Source of the DNA: Auricularia sp. M13
Lineage: Eukaryota > Basidiomycota > Agaricomycetes > Auriculariales > Auriculariaceae
Length of the DNA: 64,000 nt
Assembly: GCA_037042915.1 (NCBI GenBank)
Contig: CM073195.1
Location: forward strand, 620,001 to 684,000
Reading direction: 5' to 3'
Positions 10,031 to 20,133 of the stretch are shown here, piece by piece. Position 1 is the first letter of the stretch. The number at the start of each line of letters is the position of its first letter. The notes beneath the pieces are model-generated. The model was not told where the DNA came from and made no database searches. It saw only the letters and a list, made by a program, of their open reading frames with translations. The position numbers and the translations under genes were made by a program.

Positions 10031-10214
10031 CACACATTCTACCACTGAACTAAGGGCTCACTTGATAGTAGGGTTATTTTTTCACACCAAGTCACACACT
10101 CTATCACTGAACTGAGGGCTCCACATACATCCTACCACTGAACTCAGGGCTCACTTGATAGGGATATCAATTTTTTATGACAGATCACACATTTTACCAC
10201 TGAACTAAAGGCTC
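10031..10214 (-). repeat. Tandem array derived from the 5' half of a tRNA-Trp-like sequence
   Basis: On the minus strand, four units begin GAGCC at 10214, 10152, 10121 and 10059, so their spacings are 62, 31 and 62 bp. Each reads close to GAGCCCTTAGTTCAGTGGTA then GAATGTGTG. This matches the first 30 or so bases of the tRNA-Trp at 1161 (GACCCGTTAGTTCAGTGGTT then AGAATGTGTG), apart from two substitutions and one missing T. The 31-bp spacer is AT-rich and ends CTATCAAGT. No anticodon, T arm or acceptor 3' strand is present, so these are not tRNA genes. They keep a possible Pol III A box. A SINE-like or tRNA-fragment origin is the best reading. Confidence 0.8.
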
Positions 10215-10714
10215 TCATGATAGAAGTTTTTCACTTATATACATTTATATATTTAATTCTAAACAAAAATGCCGGAACACAACTTTCGAAAGCTCTGCCT
10301 CGGATGACAGATCTGTCTCTTCTCCATCTTCCTGGCAGTCCTCCATGTTAAATTTGGATCTGCTCGACCTGTTGCTTGTTGTAATGTGTGACACCTTCAA
10401 GGTCGATGTCAGGGCCAAGTCGATGCATCGGTATTTTGTTTTACACCCCGGAAGGCCTCAAGAGTAAATGCCGACCTGAACTTTTGAATCTCATCTGTTA
10501 ATGCTCATAGATCATGTCACCACCGTCTGAAATTCGCCAGCACATACAACACCATTGCACGGGTCAAACGATCATCGTTTGGCAACTTGCACAAAGGTCT
10601 GCAAAGGTTCTCGTCAACATGCTTTAACATAACACTGCCCGTGTCGAAGAGTATATATGTGCTAGGTACAGTAGATTGTAATCCCTCCGGACCATATACA
10701 ACGACGACGCACTA
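10215..10714. other. AT-rich stretch without a supported gene
   Basis: Between the tRNA-like array and the stop codon of the cysteinyl-tRNA synthetase gene I see no exon set on either strand. The array's spacer sequence (CTATCATGA) recurs once at its edge, so the repeat extends slightly into this gap. Confidence 0.4.
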
Positions 10715-13153
10715 TTATGCTCCCGATGGGAAATACTGCTCGTGTAGTTTTCTTTGTGCATCCCACTGCTTTTGGAGGGTCTTGGCCTGGTTCTTGGACA
10801 GTTCCTTGCCCTCCTTGTCCTTCGTCGGATACCCCGTTCGTCCCACGCGCTGTACGCCTCCGTGCGGAACAGATCCTCAGGCCTGGTGCGCGCTTTTCGC
10901 GTTTCTCGGCTTCGCGGCGCTCGAGCTCCAGACGCGCAGCCTCCTTCTTGGCCTCCTTCTCCGCCGCGATGCGGCGCTTCTCTTCGCGCGCCGCCACGAG
11001 CTCTGCGGCCGGCGCGAACTTGACGAGCGCGGGCTCGCCCGTCGCCGCGTTCCGGTCTTCCAGCGCGATGCCCAGCGGGGGGAGATCGTCATCGCGCACG
11101 GCGTCGCAGAGCGCGAGCACGTCGCGCGCAAACGCAGTATTGTCGCCGCCCTTGGATGCCGCAAGAGCGCCCTGCTTGATGGTGTCGCGGAAGCGGCTGA
11201 GCACGCGCGCAAGCGGCTCGAGCACCTCTTCCGCTGGAGCGCCGGACGACGAGGACGACGACGCGGCGCCACTCCCCCAGCCGATCGACTCGTTCCCGGG
11301 CACGAAGCCAAACACGCGGACCATATGTGTTATCCAGCGCGCGACCTCGCTCACGGTCGCGAGCGACATGTATGCGTCCGGAGTCGCGGCGGTTTTCGTG
11401 TTTGCACGCATATAGACGTTCGTCTTGCTCACGAGGTCGGCCAGGATCTCCAGAGCCGCGGGCGTGTTGAACGAGTCGCAGAGCGCAGCGTGCATCGCGT
11501 TTTGCGAGTTTCGCAAACTGCATCCAGATGTGAGCCAAGTCGAAAGCAGAGCAGAATTTCCTCACTCTGCAAAAAGTGCTGCTTCTTGCGCACGGAAGAG
11601 CTGCGGTGTATATCCCCGCTGTTGCTCCTCCGCCAGCAGAGCCTTGACGTTCGTAAAGAAATTGTCGATCGTGCTCTCCCATGCCTCGACCGCTTTGCGC
11701 ATCTCCGGCGTGACCTCAATGCCCCCAAGCCATCCACCCATCATGAACACCGCGCGCAACCGGCGTGGTGTCCACTCGCCCGTCTCCATGGCTTGCCGGA
11801 TGGTCACAAAGTTCTTGAGCGACTTGCTCATTTTGCTGCCAGAGATGGAGAGGTGTCCCATATGCAAAAAGTAGTTGATCCACTGGCGCGGGGCGCCCTC
11901 GTACCAGAACGCCTCGCTTTGCGCGAGCTCGTTGTCGTGATGGGAGGAAAGGCCAGATCGATACCTCCGCTGTGTATGTCGATCTGTCCGCCAAGGACAG
12001 TGCCTGCCATGGCGCTGCACTCGATATGCCAGCCGGGACGACCTTCGCCCCACGGGCTCGGCCAGCGAGGCTCACCGGGGCGCGCGACCTTCCAGAGCGC
12101 AAAGTCGCGGTCGGATTTCTTTTGCGCTTCTCCGCGGAGAGCGCGCCCTCGCCCTCTTGCAGCTTGCCGGCGTTGTCGCGGTTGCCCGGCTCGAGGCGCG
12201 CATAAAAGTTGCCGGCCTTCTCGAACGCGTCGATGTCAAAGTAGACAGAGCCCTCGCCGTCGTGGTACGCAAAGCCCTTCTCGACAACGCGCTCGACAAA
12301 GGCGACGTTCTCCGGGATGAACTCGGACACGCGCGTCGTCACTGTTGGCGGGAGCACATTGAGCGTGCGCATGTCCTCGTTGAAGTGATCCTCCCAGCGC
12401 TGCGCGAAAGATGAGAAGATGCCGTGCTCGCGACCGTCGATGGTCTCCTTGAGCGTCTCGCCGAGAAACTCGGAGAATACGCTCTCAATTGCCGCGTAGA
12501 ATTCGGCCGGTGGCGGAGGGCTCAGGATGGCGGCCGCCACCTTGCCCAGCGCACCCAGCTTGTTCTTGAGCTTCACTTCGTCGTCTTCCAGCTGCGGCTT
12601 GGCAGCCAGCGCTGCCAGCACCGGTTTGGACCATTCAGCAAAGTCTGCGGGCGCGAGGTCGGGGGGAAAGTTGGCCTTTTTGAGGTTGGCGCCCGACCAC
12701 GTAAATGCTTTCCGGACGTCGTCGAGCACGGTCTGGTCGATGGTGGGATGCTGGGCGGCGTACTGCTTGAAGAAATGTATCTCCCTGGCGCGCATAATAA
12801 TCTGGGAAACTGGTCAGCGAGGCTGGATGGCTCGATCGGTCGCATGGACGCGCCTTGTCGTCGACATCGGTGACGTTCTGGACAAAGAGGACCTCGAAGC
12901 CGAAGTAGTCGCGCATGATGCGCCGCAGGACGTCGGTGGTCACATAATTGCGCGCGTGGCCGAGATGGCCCGCGTCGTAGACGGTCGGACCGCAGCAGTA
13001 CCAGGTAACGCGCTTGCCGGCGGCGTCGAGCGGCACAAAGGGCACTTTGGAGTGTGTGAGCGAGTTGTAGACGTGCAGCGGCGGCAGCGCCACGTTCTGG
13101 CGGCGCGTGGGCTGCACCCAGACGGGCGCTGTGGACCTGGAAGAGGAAGACAT
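10715..13153 (-). CDS. CARS1: Cysteinyl-tRNA synthetase
   Basis: The protein charges tRNA-Cys. The start [14 protein letters not shown] at 13153 precedes CGPTVYD and the class I HIGH motif as HLGH ([10 protein letters not shown]). Later come the Zn site region [33 protein letters not shown], the KMSKS loop as [10 protein letters not shown], and the helical C-terminal part ending QYFPSGA before TAA at 10715. Intron 1 (12853-12802) runs GCGCGT...CCCAG and must be a GC-AG intron to give DDK-IIMRARE. A second intron, near 11570-11520, has a GTGAGG donor. The reading frame slips four times in highly conserved places (about 12113-12127, 11938-11951, 10886-10900 and 10821-10833), each explained by one missing base. 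That points to assembly errors in an active essential gene, not a pseudogene. Confidence 0.93.
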
Positions 13154-13313
13154 GACTCGTCGGAGCCCGCCCAGCACGCAACGGTGCATTCAGGTGCAAA
13201 CGGAACAGATTCAGATTCAATCGATCGCGCTGGCATTATCTCAGTGGCCACTACAACAATATTATTCCGTATTATATCGCTACATTTGCCATTTGCCTAC
13301 ATACTGGCCCGAG

Positions 13314-13811
13314 TCAGCCGTCGGTGGACGCGACAAAGAGCCTCGGTCGGGTGCCCACGGTCGCACACAGGACCTTGTATTTCGACCTGATCTGGTTGAG
13401 CAGCTTTACGACGTCAAAGTCCTCGTGTTTTGGGTTGCTCGTCGGGAACTGGCTGCGAGCTCGAGGATGGCAGAGGCTTGCTGGGCGCGCCGGCTGAAGC
13501 GCTGTCAATATACAGCTGACGCGGTCAGCAGCAGCACCCACTCCGTCGCGCCCGTCTTGGTGCAGTACTCGTTCCAGAGCGAGGCGAATCCCTGGTAGAA
13601 ACCCACCTCCTCCCAGATCTCAAAGCCCTTGGCGACGCCTAGCTGTCGGCCCTCCTCGAACCCGGCGAGCTTGCCCTGCTCGAGACCGTGCTCGTGGCCG
13701 GCCTTGTAGAAGCTGGTGCCAGTGAGACCGGGGGTCCAGCAATATAATATGCAATCAAAAATATTACTTTTCCTCGAGCTGCAGGACGTCTGCGAACGGG
13801 TCTTGTTGCAT
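13314..13811 (-). CDS. LTO1: LTO1 (ORAOV1/Yae1-domain) ribosome and Fe-S adaptor protein
   Basis: Three exons start MQQDPFADVLQLEE at 13811. An intron (13767-13713) is followed by the deca-GX3 signature FYKAGHEHGLEQGKLAGFEE then GRQLGVAKGFEIWEEVGFYQ, with Gly every four residues. This signature is specific to the Yae1/Lto1 family. A second intron (13537-13481) precedes QASAILELAA, FPTSNPKHEDFDVVKLLNQI and RSKYKVLCATVG, the usual LTO1 C-terminus. One base seems missing between LELAA and FPTSNP. By family knowledge LTO1 pairs with Yae1 as an adaptor that brings the ABC protein Rli1/ABCE1 to the cytosolic Fe-S assembly machinery. It is divergent from the WHI2-like gene, with 75 bp between start codons. 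Confidence 0.88.
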
Positions 13812-13886
13812 GGTCGCTCGGAGTTGTTTGGGCGCGGCAAACATCCGCCAACCCGTTCCTCGTTGCCCGTGCCCGCCGACGAAAAG

Positions 13887-15075
13887 ATGGCGACCGTGAG
13901 CGCCAGCCAGAGCCCGATTACGAGCGTGTCGCCGACGATGGCCGTGCCGGCGATGGGCGTCCAGCCGCAGCTGCTGTCCAGGCTGCACCTCGAGCTGCGC
14001 GGCCGTCGCTTCTCGGTCGACCGCGAGACGATCATGAACCTGCCCGAGAGCGTGCTGCTCTGTCTGTTCCCCAACGGCCTCGTGCTCTCGCGCCAGAGCG
14101 CCGCCTTCACCGACGGCGGCGAGCACGACGAGGACGAGGAGGTTATGCCGTCGACGTGCGTGGGCAGCCCATCATTTGTCGCATTGCCGCTGACCGCGCG
14201 CCCAGTTCGACCCCGACTGCCTCAACTTTGTCCTCAGCTTCTTTCGCAACGCCCAGGACACGTTCTACGGCACCGCGACCCAGCCGGGCCTGTATGCCGC
14301 CCAGCAACACCTGAGCGAGCAGCCGACGTCCGACTTTGCGGCCACCGCCCAGAACCCGCTGCTCTCGCGGCAGGCCATCATCGTGCTGCGCGAGGAGCTC
14401 GAGTACTTTGCGATCCCCACGGGCGACAAGAGCGCCGGCACGGACCCGTCGGGGCTGCCCAACGCGCGGCTGCTCGCCATCAAGCGCGCCTGCGGCCAGA
14501 AGCTGCTCGAGAAACGGTCCATCTTCACGGCGCTGCAGCGCAACGTCAACAAGGAGAACAACGTCGCCGAGCAGCATCTCATCGACATGCTCTGCATGAG
14601 GTACCCGCATTGCGCCCGTCCCTGACTGCCCCGCGTGGCTGACGCCTGTTGCAGCGGCTTCGACCGCGAGGACACCTGGGGCTACCGCGCGCTCGAGCCG
14701 TCTCGCTGCTGCATCTCGTCCATTGCCCTCGTCCTGCTCAAGACGGGCATCGTCCACCCGCCCGAGCCTGCTCCGGGCCAGGAGCGCGGTCAGGTGTCGG
14801 TTGACTACGTACAGATGAGCACGGCACAGAAGCTGCTCCTGTTCTGGCGCAAACCTGCCGTGCGTCCTCCGCGTTTTGCTCCTGAACATAATGCTAAGAA
14901 AATTGTGCAGCGCAAGTGCTGGTGGGATGGCGTGGACGTCGACATTGCCGGTCCCGGCGAGCCATCCCACATCGTAAAACTGTGGGCGCGCCGCGTATGG
15001 ACTCTTGAGTTGAGCTTGGTACGTGCGGGGCGCCAGCATGCGTGTCTACCGTTGCTTATTTCTGTGCAGATATGA
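13887..15075 (+). CDS. WHI2: WHI2-like BTB/POZ-type stress and growth regulator
   Basis: The start MATVSASQSPITSV precedes a POZ-like segment (LHLELRGRRFSVDRETIMNL, PESVLLCLFPNGLVLSRQ). An intron at 14156-14205 leads to FDPDCLNFVLSFFRNAQ, the conserved core of fungal Whi2 proteins. Exon 2 continues to IDMLCM. Introns of about 54 nt near 14602-14655, 50 nt before RKCWWDGVDVDIAG, and one before the final Ile codon complete the gene, which ends ELSLI. One base appears missing near 14145, because restoring the usual VDFDP needs a one-base shift. Yeast Whi2 works with Psr1/Psr2 phosphatases in stress response and TORC1 control. The basidiomycete role is inferred from the family. Confidence 0.8.
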
Positions 15076-15509
15076 CCGCTGCCCACATTCGTTTACTGCT
15101 CCGTCTCGGTTTCCCGACCCCCTCATCCCATCCCATTGTGCCCGTCTGCCTGTCTGTCCTCTCGATTTTTTTTTGCTCGTCAATTCCTCATTTTACACTC
15201 GGCATTATACCCTCTCGCACACGAGCATGCATGGCTGCTGCTATACTGGCGTGCGGAGGCTGCATCGCGTCCCTTGCTGTCGTGTCGTGTGACTGTGTTG
15301 CATACATGGATTTCGTCAGATTGCGAGAGTGTCAGAAGGCGTGGATAGAGTGCCTGTCCAGCAAGTGATCGACGGTGCGGCTGTCGGATGAGGCGAGCCT
15401 AGCTGGGGCCATTGGCTTGGTGCTCAGCGCCGGCAGTCAAACAAGAGTGAGGCCGGGGTCAAAAGCCGCGGTCTCGGCGAACAGCGGCAGCCCAGGGCCT
15501 CTGCTTTCG
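15076..15509. other. Intergenic, no supported gene
   Basis: A T-rich, CT-rich stretch follows the WHI2-like stop codon and probably contains its 3' UTR and the promoter of the next gene. No exon is supported. Confidence 0.4.
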
Positions 15510-17043
15510 ATGCAGGTCACGATCCCGCGCCGGCTGCGGTCGTACATACCGCTCGCGAGCGACGACGGCGAGCTGGAGGGCGGGCACAGCAAGCGACGGC
15601 CGCCGGTGCTGCGGCTCACACAGCGGCGCGGCGCATACATCATATTATTCGTGCTCTTCGCCAACCTCGCGTTCTTCTACCACACCGGCCGCCTCCAAGG
15701 CTACGGCCGCCGCCGCACGCTCAATGCCATCTGGGCAATGGAGGCCGCCCTGCCGCAGCACGACCTGGGCCTGCCGCCGCCCGAGGGACGCGACGGCCGC
15801 TTCGTGCGCTTCCGCAACCAGATGTGGGGCGTCGGCTTCAACAACCTGCTGGGCGAGGTCCTGCTGCTCTCCCACCTCGCAATGCGCGCACGCAGAGCCT
15901 ACGTCTTCACCGACTTCATCGACCAGGCCCACGCCCGCTTCCCCATGAACGCCTTCCTCGCCGGGCCCACCGCCGGCGGCGCCTGGCCGCCCGGTGTCGA
16001 CGCCCCGCGCGCCGTCAACGCCGACTTCTACGAGCGCGCATGCCCGCTCCCGCGCCGCCGCATCGTCGACCCCGTCGCCGTCAACGCAGAGCTCGGCGTC
16101 GACTTCGGCAAGACGCCCGGCGACGTCTTCATGGACAAGTGGGCCAAATACCTCGGCAACCTCTCCGACTCGTGCGTCGAGATCAAGGACGGCAGCCACC
16201 AGCTCTTCGACATATTGTGAGTCGCCCGGCGCTTGTTGCCGCACGCCCGCTGATGCCGAAGCGCAACTTTCCCAGCTTCTTCGGCTCGCCAGAGCTCCTC
16301 GACCTGTGGCCGCAGATGTCCAAGTCGCCCGTCATGACCCACTTCGCCTGGTCTGCGCCCGTGCAGGACGCCGTCGCCCGCAACATGCGCCTCATCTCGC
16401 CCTCGTCGCCCGCCACGCCGTGGACGGGCTCCGCGCCGGACAAGTACGGCGTCGTGCACCACCCGGGCACCATCGTCATCCAGCGGCTCGTCGCCGTCCA
16501 CATCCGCCGGGGCGACTTTGACGAGCACTGCACAAAATTGTCGGGCTGGAAGGCTGGCTTTGCCAGCTGGAACCTGCTCAAAGGCCTGCCGGATACTTTC
16601 TCCTCGGCTAACGCTTCGCCGGAGGACTACCAGCGCAAATGCTGGCCCACCATCCAGCAGATCGTCGACAGGCTGCATGAAGTTCGCGCGCAGCACGATA
16701 CGCGCGAGGGCGCAGGCCACGAGCTGGAAAATGTGTTCATCATGACCAATGGGAAACGCGACTGGGTCACAGAGCTCATGATTGCGCTGCATAACGACGG
16801 CTGGAGGACAGTGTCCAGTTCAAAAGACCTTGTGTTGGACGCACTGGAAGACAACGTGAACCAGGCGGTCGACATGGAGATCGCACGAAGAGCAGAGGTG
16901 TTTGTGGGAAACGGGGTGCGTTGTTCTCTTTCCACCTTCTCCACCGCCGACTCACCATCTCGCAGTTCTCGACGTTAAGTGCGATGGTCACTGCGTTGCG
17001 CCTAACATACGAATGGCTGCCCGAGAACGTCCGGTTCTTGTAA
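15510..17043 (+). CDS. O-fucosyltransferase-family type II membrane protein
   Basis: Three exons (15510-16216, 16276-16915, 16966-17043) give about 474 aa. The N-terminus MQVTIPRRLRSYIPL is cytosolic, followed by one hydrophobic anchor (GAYIILFVLFANLAFFY), which predicts a Golgi/ER type II topology. The catalytic-like part has RNQMWGVGFNNLLGE, an AVHIRRGDF motif and a late VDMEIARRAEVFVGNGFSTL block. These are the GDP-fucose-binding signatures of the O-fucosyltransferase superfamily as seen in basidiomycetes. The acceptor is unknown. An in-frame ATG upstream at 15375 would add 45 polar residues, but 15510 places the anchor in the usual position. The sequence is very GC-rich, so the other frames also stay open and should be ignored. 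Confidence 0.85.
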
Positions 17044-17535
17044 AATTTCTATTGATCTTTATCGTTGTCGCTTCGCTCTCCCTCGTTTTCTCTCTCGCGG
17101 ATTACTAGTATACTACAGCCCCTTGCTTCGTGGACTCTCCCTAGTCGGTGCTCTTTCTCGTCTTTTAGATGCCTTCTGCTCTCTCTCACTCTCACCGCCC
17201 TCCTCAACACGCTCTCGCATCGTCCTCCGTCGCATGGCATTTAGGTTATTCGTCGTGTCATTTCAGTACCACTCGCCGCAATCATCATCATCCTTCAACT
17301 CACCTCCTGCCGTGCCGTTCCTGACGTGCAGCCGACAACAACACATCTGTTGCGGACGTTTTCCGCGGCGGCCCAAAGTCAAGCACAGCCGCACTCAACA
17401 GTCGCCCCCTCGAACGTGCGTGCATGCATCATGCGCGAGGACACGTTTAGTAGGCCTTGAAAACTCGTAGCGAGGCTGCGGCTGCAGAGCCCATCCGATT
17501 CGAACTCTCCTCCACCTTCCTACACGGTCCGGATA
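17044..17535. other. Intergenic, no supported gene
   Basis: A CT-rich stretch between the fucosyltransferase-family gene and the next gene. It probably holds a 3' UTR and a pyrimidine-rich promoter. No exon is supported. Confidence 0.4.
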
Positions 17536-19306
17536 ATGGAAGCGAGCACGCGTTCGTACAACCCCTTCGTGCGGGCGCAGGCTGCCGCGTGGGGCGTCTC
17601 GCACGCGGAGAGCATGCGCTCCGCGGATCGGCGTGCATGGGATGTGGCGGCTGAAGCGTGGAGGCGCGCAGACGCCGCGCAGGGCGCGCTCCCGGCGCTC
17701 GAGGCGCAATGCGCGGCCGTCGAGACGCGCCTCGGCGAGGAACGCGCGACCCTGCAGGCCCTGCGGGATGCAAAGTGGGTACTTGCGCCTGCAGTTCGGA
17801 CGCGCCGATCGGTCGCTCACGCGGAGATGCTCCGATTCTCCTTGTTTCGCAGCTTGCGCATGTACGGCGAGCTGCACGCCAAACGGAGCGGCCTCAACAT
17901 CAAGGGCAAGCTCACCAAGCTGCGGCATCCGCGGGAGTCGCGGGACGGTAGCGGCTCGCCGACTTCGCCCACCGACGCCCCTTGGCAGCATGGAGTCCAG
18001 CGGCGCAGCACGCAGGAAGACTTCGCGGCCTCCTATCCCGCCGAGGCGAAGGCCCTGAACGCGGTGGAGGAGACGCAGCAGCTCTTGACACAGCTTCAGG
18101 GAGAGGTACGGTCATGATAAGTTCAGTGGCTCGGTTGAACTTGGGAGGATTGATCGTGTGGTTTCGGTTTCTCAGCTAGAGGTCGCGCGGGAGCTTTCCT
18201 CGGCCGTCGATGAACGCTTCCGAGAACTGAGGGAAGCTGCAGTCGTCATGTTCCCGCCCACGTTTGGTATGCCAAGTGTCGACCCGCTCTGCACACGCTC
18301 CTTGCCAGTGGCTGACACTCCCCTCAGTCTCCACCTCCGTGCAACTATCTCAGGCATTACATACAATGGAAGAGGATGCGGACGCGGCGCACGAGGTAGG
18401 GTAGCAACAGCGCCTGCTGTTCCCGCGCCACCTTCCTGACGATCAGGTTCTCATAGGCACATAGCATTTTATTCGACATGAAACGTGCCTGCACATGCGT
18501 GCAGAGCACGCATTTCTACCATCGAAAGGTTCTGCGCATATCGGACGCGGTCAAGGACCCCAAGTCCTCCTCATTGGGCTCGTTTGGCCCCTTGGCGCAG
18601 ATCAACACTCACAACCAGTACATTGGTGCGACAATGATCATCTCCAGACGACCTTTTTTCTCCTGACTGATGTCTTACAATTGTGTATGCAGCGGCAAAG
18701 AACGAGTCCTTTGTACGCCTATATTGTTTTTGCCCATCGTTGTCGCGGGCGGCTGACGGCAGCGCTAGCGAGCGCAGGCGTGTCTGGCAGAGGGAATCAG
18801 GCTTCTGGACAAGCACGAAGCGCTCATCCCGCCTGAGACGCGGCGGCATGTCACACAGTTGAAGGACCTCGGCGTCGGGCAGATGGATCGGATTTACGAG
18901 CTCCTCTACGGCAGTTCGTTCTTCTCCACCGACAAGTTCTCCAAAGACAAGCAGATCGAAGCACTGTTCGACGCGCAGGAGAAGAGCTTCAAGCATCTCA
19001 CTGACCTTGCAGTATGTCGCCCCTGTTGTTTAGCCACCACCATCCCTTTCCTCAGTTTGCACATCATCGCAGGTTTGGTTGCAGAAGTTCTTGCCTGACT
19101 TGGAGCGAGCTCTCGAAGATGCACTGGAACGGAGACGCATTTCGCGGCGGGATGTCGTCGAGCAGTGGGAGCGCGCGTTGCGGGACACGGCGTCGCCGCC
19201 GCCGCCGCCGAAACCACCTAAACCGCAACCTACCCCGCTGACGCAGACGTCTCTTTACCAACCATTTCGCTCACGGCGTTGGGCGAAATGCAAGGGTGTC
19301 AATTGA
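17536..19306 (+). CDS. Hypothetical coiled-coil protein, multi-exon
   Basis: Exon 1 begins MEASTRSYNPFVRAQ and is Ala/Glu/Arg-rich. Splicing at 17778 (GTGGGT donor) joins to LRMYGELHAKRSGLNIKGKL. Further exons give LEVARELSSAVDERFRELRE, VSTSVQLSQALHTMEED, IRLLDKHEALIPPETRRHV, DRIYELLYGSSFFSTDKFSK and VWLQKFLPDLERALEDALER, followed by a Pro-rich tail (SPPPPPKPPKPQP). The exon or exons between about 18470 and 18800 are uncertain, because two frames stay open there. Long heptad stretches suggest a coiled-coil scaffold. I do not recognise the family, and no catalytic or membrane feature is visible. The 3' end at 19306 is the first stop after the Pro-rich tail. Confidence 0.6.
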
Positions 19307-19720
19307 CAGTACAAGCTGCGGCAACTGCAGCTCATCCTATCGGACCCAGGCTGCCAAGCGACCTCTTCCTCCTGTTCCGCGGTCGCAACAGCTTGTCTTA
19401 TGATTTATGTATCGTCTTTTGTTCGTTTGATCTGTATGCTCAAGTCACACTGTGTTTCTAGACTGTACTTATGTGTCATTGTGTACACAGACTTTCAATA
19501 AATCAAATGACTTTGGTGCTGGCATCTCAACTCTTGCGTTCAGACACTGATAGCCCTGAGGGCAGGGAATAAAGTCCAATCCTTTAATAATGCTACATTC
19601 GTGTGTGCAGCGAATGGTACAAGAAAGGGCGCAATGGCATCGACATTAATACAGCGTCCGGTAGGGTAGAGAGTCGTCATCAGGCGTCAAACGGAAGCAC
19701 GGCAGTCGCGCGGCGAGGCT

Positions 19721-20033
19721 CTAGTATGTCGCACCCGCTCGCCTGCGGCCTCCTCGACGGGTACCAGCAGTGCCTGAGCGGCGACCACCGCACATGCCGC
19801 AGGTGAGGAAGTTGAAGATGGTGACTATAACGTTCGTGATGGCGCTGACGATGGTCATGATGACCTGCGAGGACTGTGAGCATTGGGGACGTCGGGGAGG
19901 CGGGTAGGACATACGTTCGCAATGGCGCTGATGACGGCGTTGATGCCGCGGCCGATGGCAGAGAAGATTGAGCCCTGCGCGAGTGTCAGCCCCGGGCAGC
20001 GTCCAACCAGAGCGGTGAAAGCGGACTCACCAT
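19721..20033 (-). CDS. Small hydrophobic peptide gene with an ATG-only first coding exon
   Basis: The ATG at 20033-20031 is followed at once by a GTGAGT donor. Exon 2 is 19974-19915 and exon 3 is 19864-19721, giving 68 aa. The middle is strongly hydrophobic and Ile/Val-rich (SIFSAIGRGINAVISAIAN, VIMTIVSAITNVIVTIFNFL), followed by CGMCGG and a short Gly/Arg-rich basic tail ending GATY. Similar tiny hydrophobic proteins occur in Agaricomycetes, but their role is not known to me. A TATA box (TATATAAG on the minus strand, 20133-20126) lies about 100 bp upstream, which suggests strong, regulated expression. Membrane association is inferred from hydrophobicity only. Confidence 0.7.
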
Positions 20034-20125
20034 TGTGTGCAGTTGGTAGATTGGTGGGTTGGGTAGTAAAGTGGGTCGTAAAAGGTCGTTTCGATTTGAA
20101 GAAAAGATGGCAGCAGAACGGCGGC

Positions 20126-20133
20126 CTTATATA
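20126..20133 (-). promoter_or_regulatory. TATA box of the small hydrophobic peptide gene
   Basis: TATATAAG on the minus strand lies about 93-100 bp upstream of the start codon at 20033, a normal distance for a fungal TATA promoter. It is one of the clearest TATA boxes in the window. Confidence 0.55.

Noticed and set aside
10031-10214. Four functional tRNA genes
   Set aside because: Only the 5' half (acceptor-like strand, D arm, A box) is present. Anticodon loop, T arm and 3' acceptor strand are missing in every copy.
10587-12320. A 577-codon plus-strand open frame
   Set aside because: It is the antisense of the cysteinyl-tRNA synthetase gene. Its Arg/Ser-rich sequence has no domain, and GC-rich third positions keep the opposite strand open.
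10715-13153. Calling the cysteinyl-tRNA synthetase a pseudogene
   Set aside because: All catalytic motifs are intact, every break is a single-base slip, and the same kind of slip occurs in other conserved genes of the window. Sequencing error is more likely.
15824-16978. First half of a 384-codon plus-strand open frame as a separate gene
   Set aside because: Up to the intron at 16217 it is an out-of-frame reading of the O-fucosyltransferase-family exon. Only the part after 16275 is real, and it belongs to that gene.
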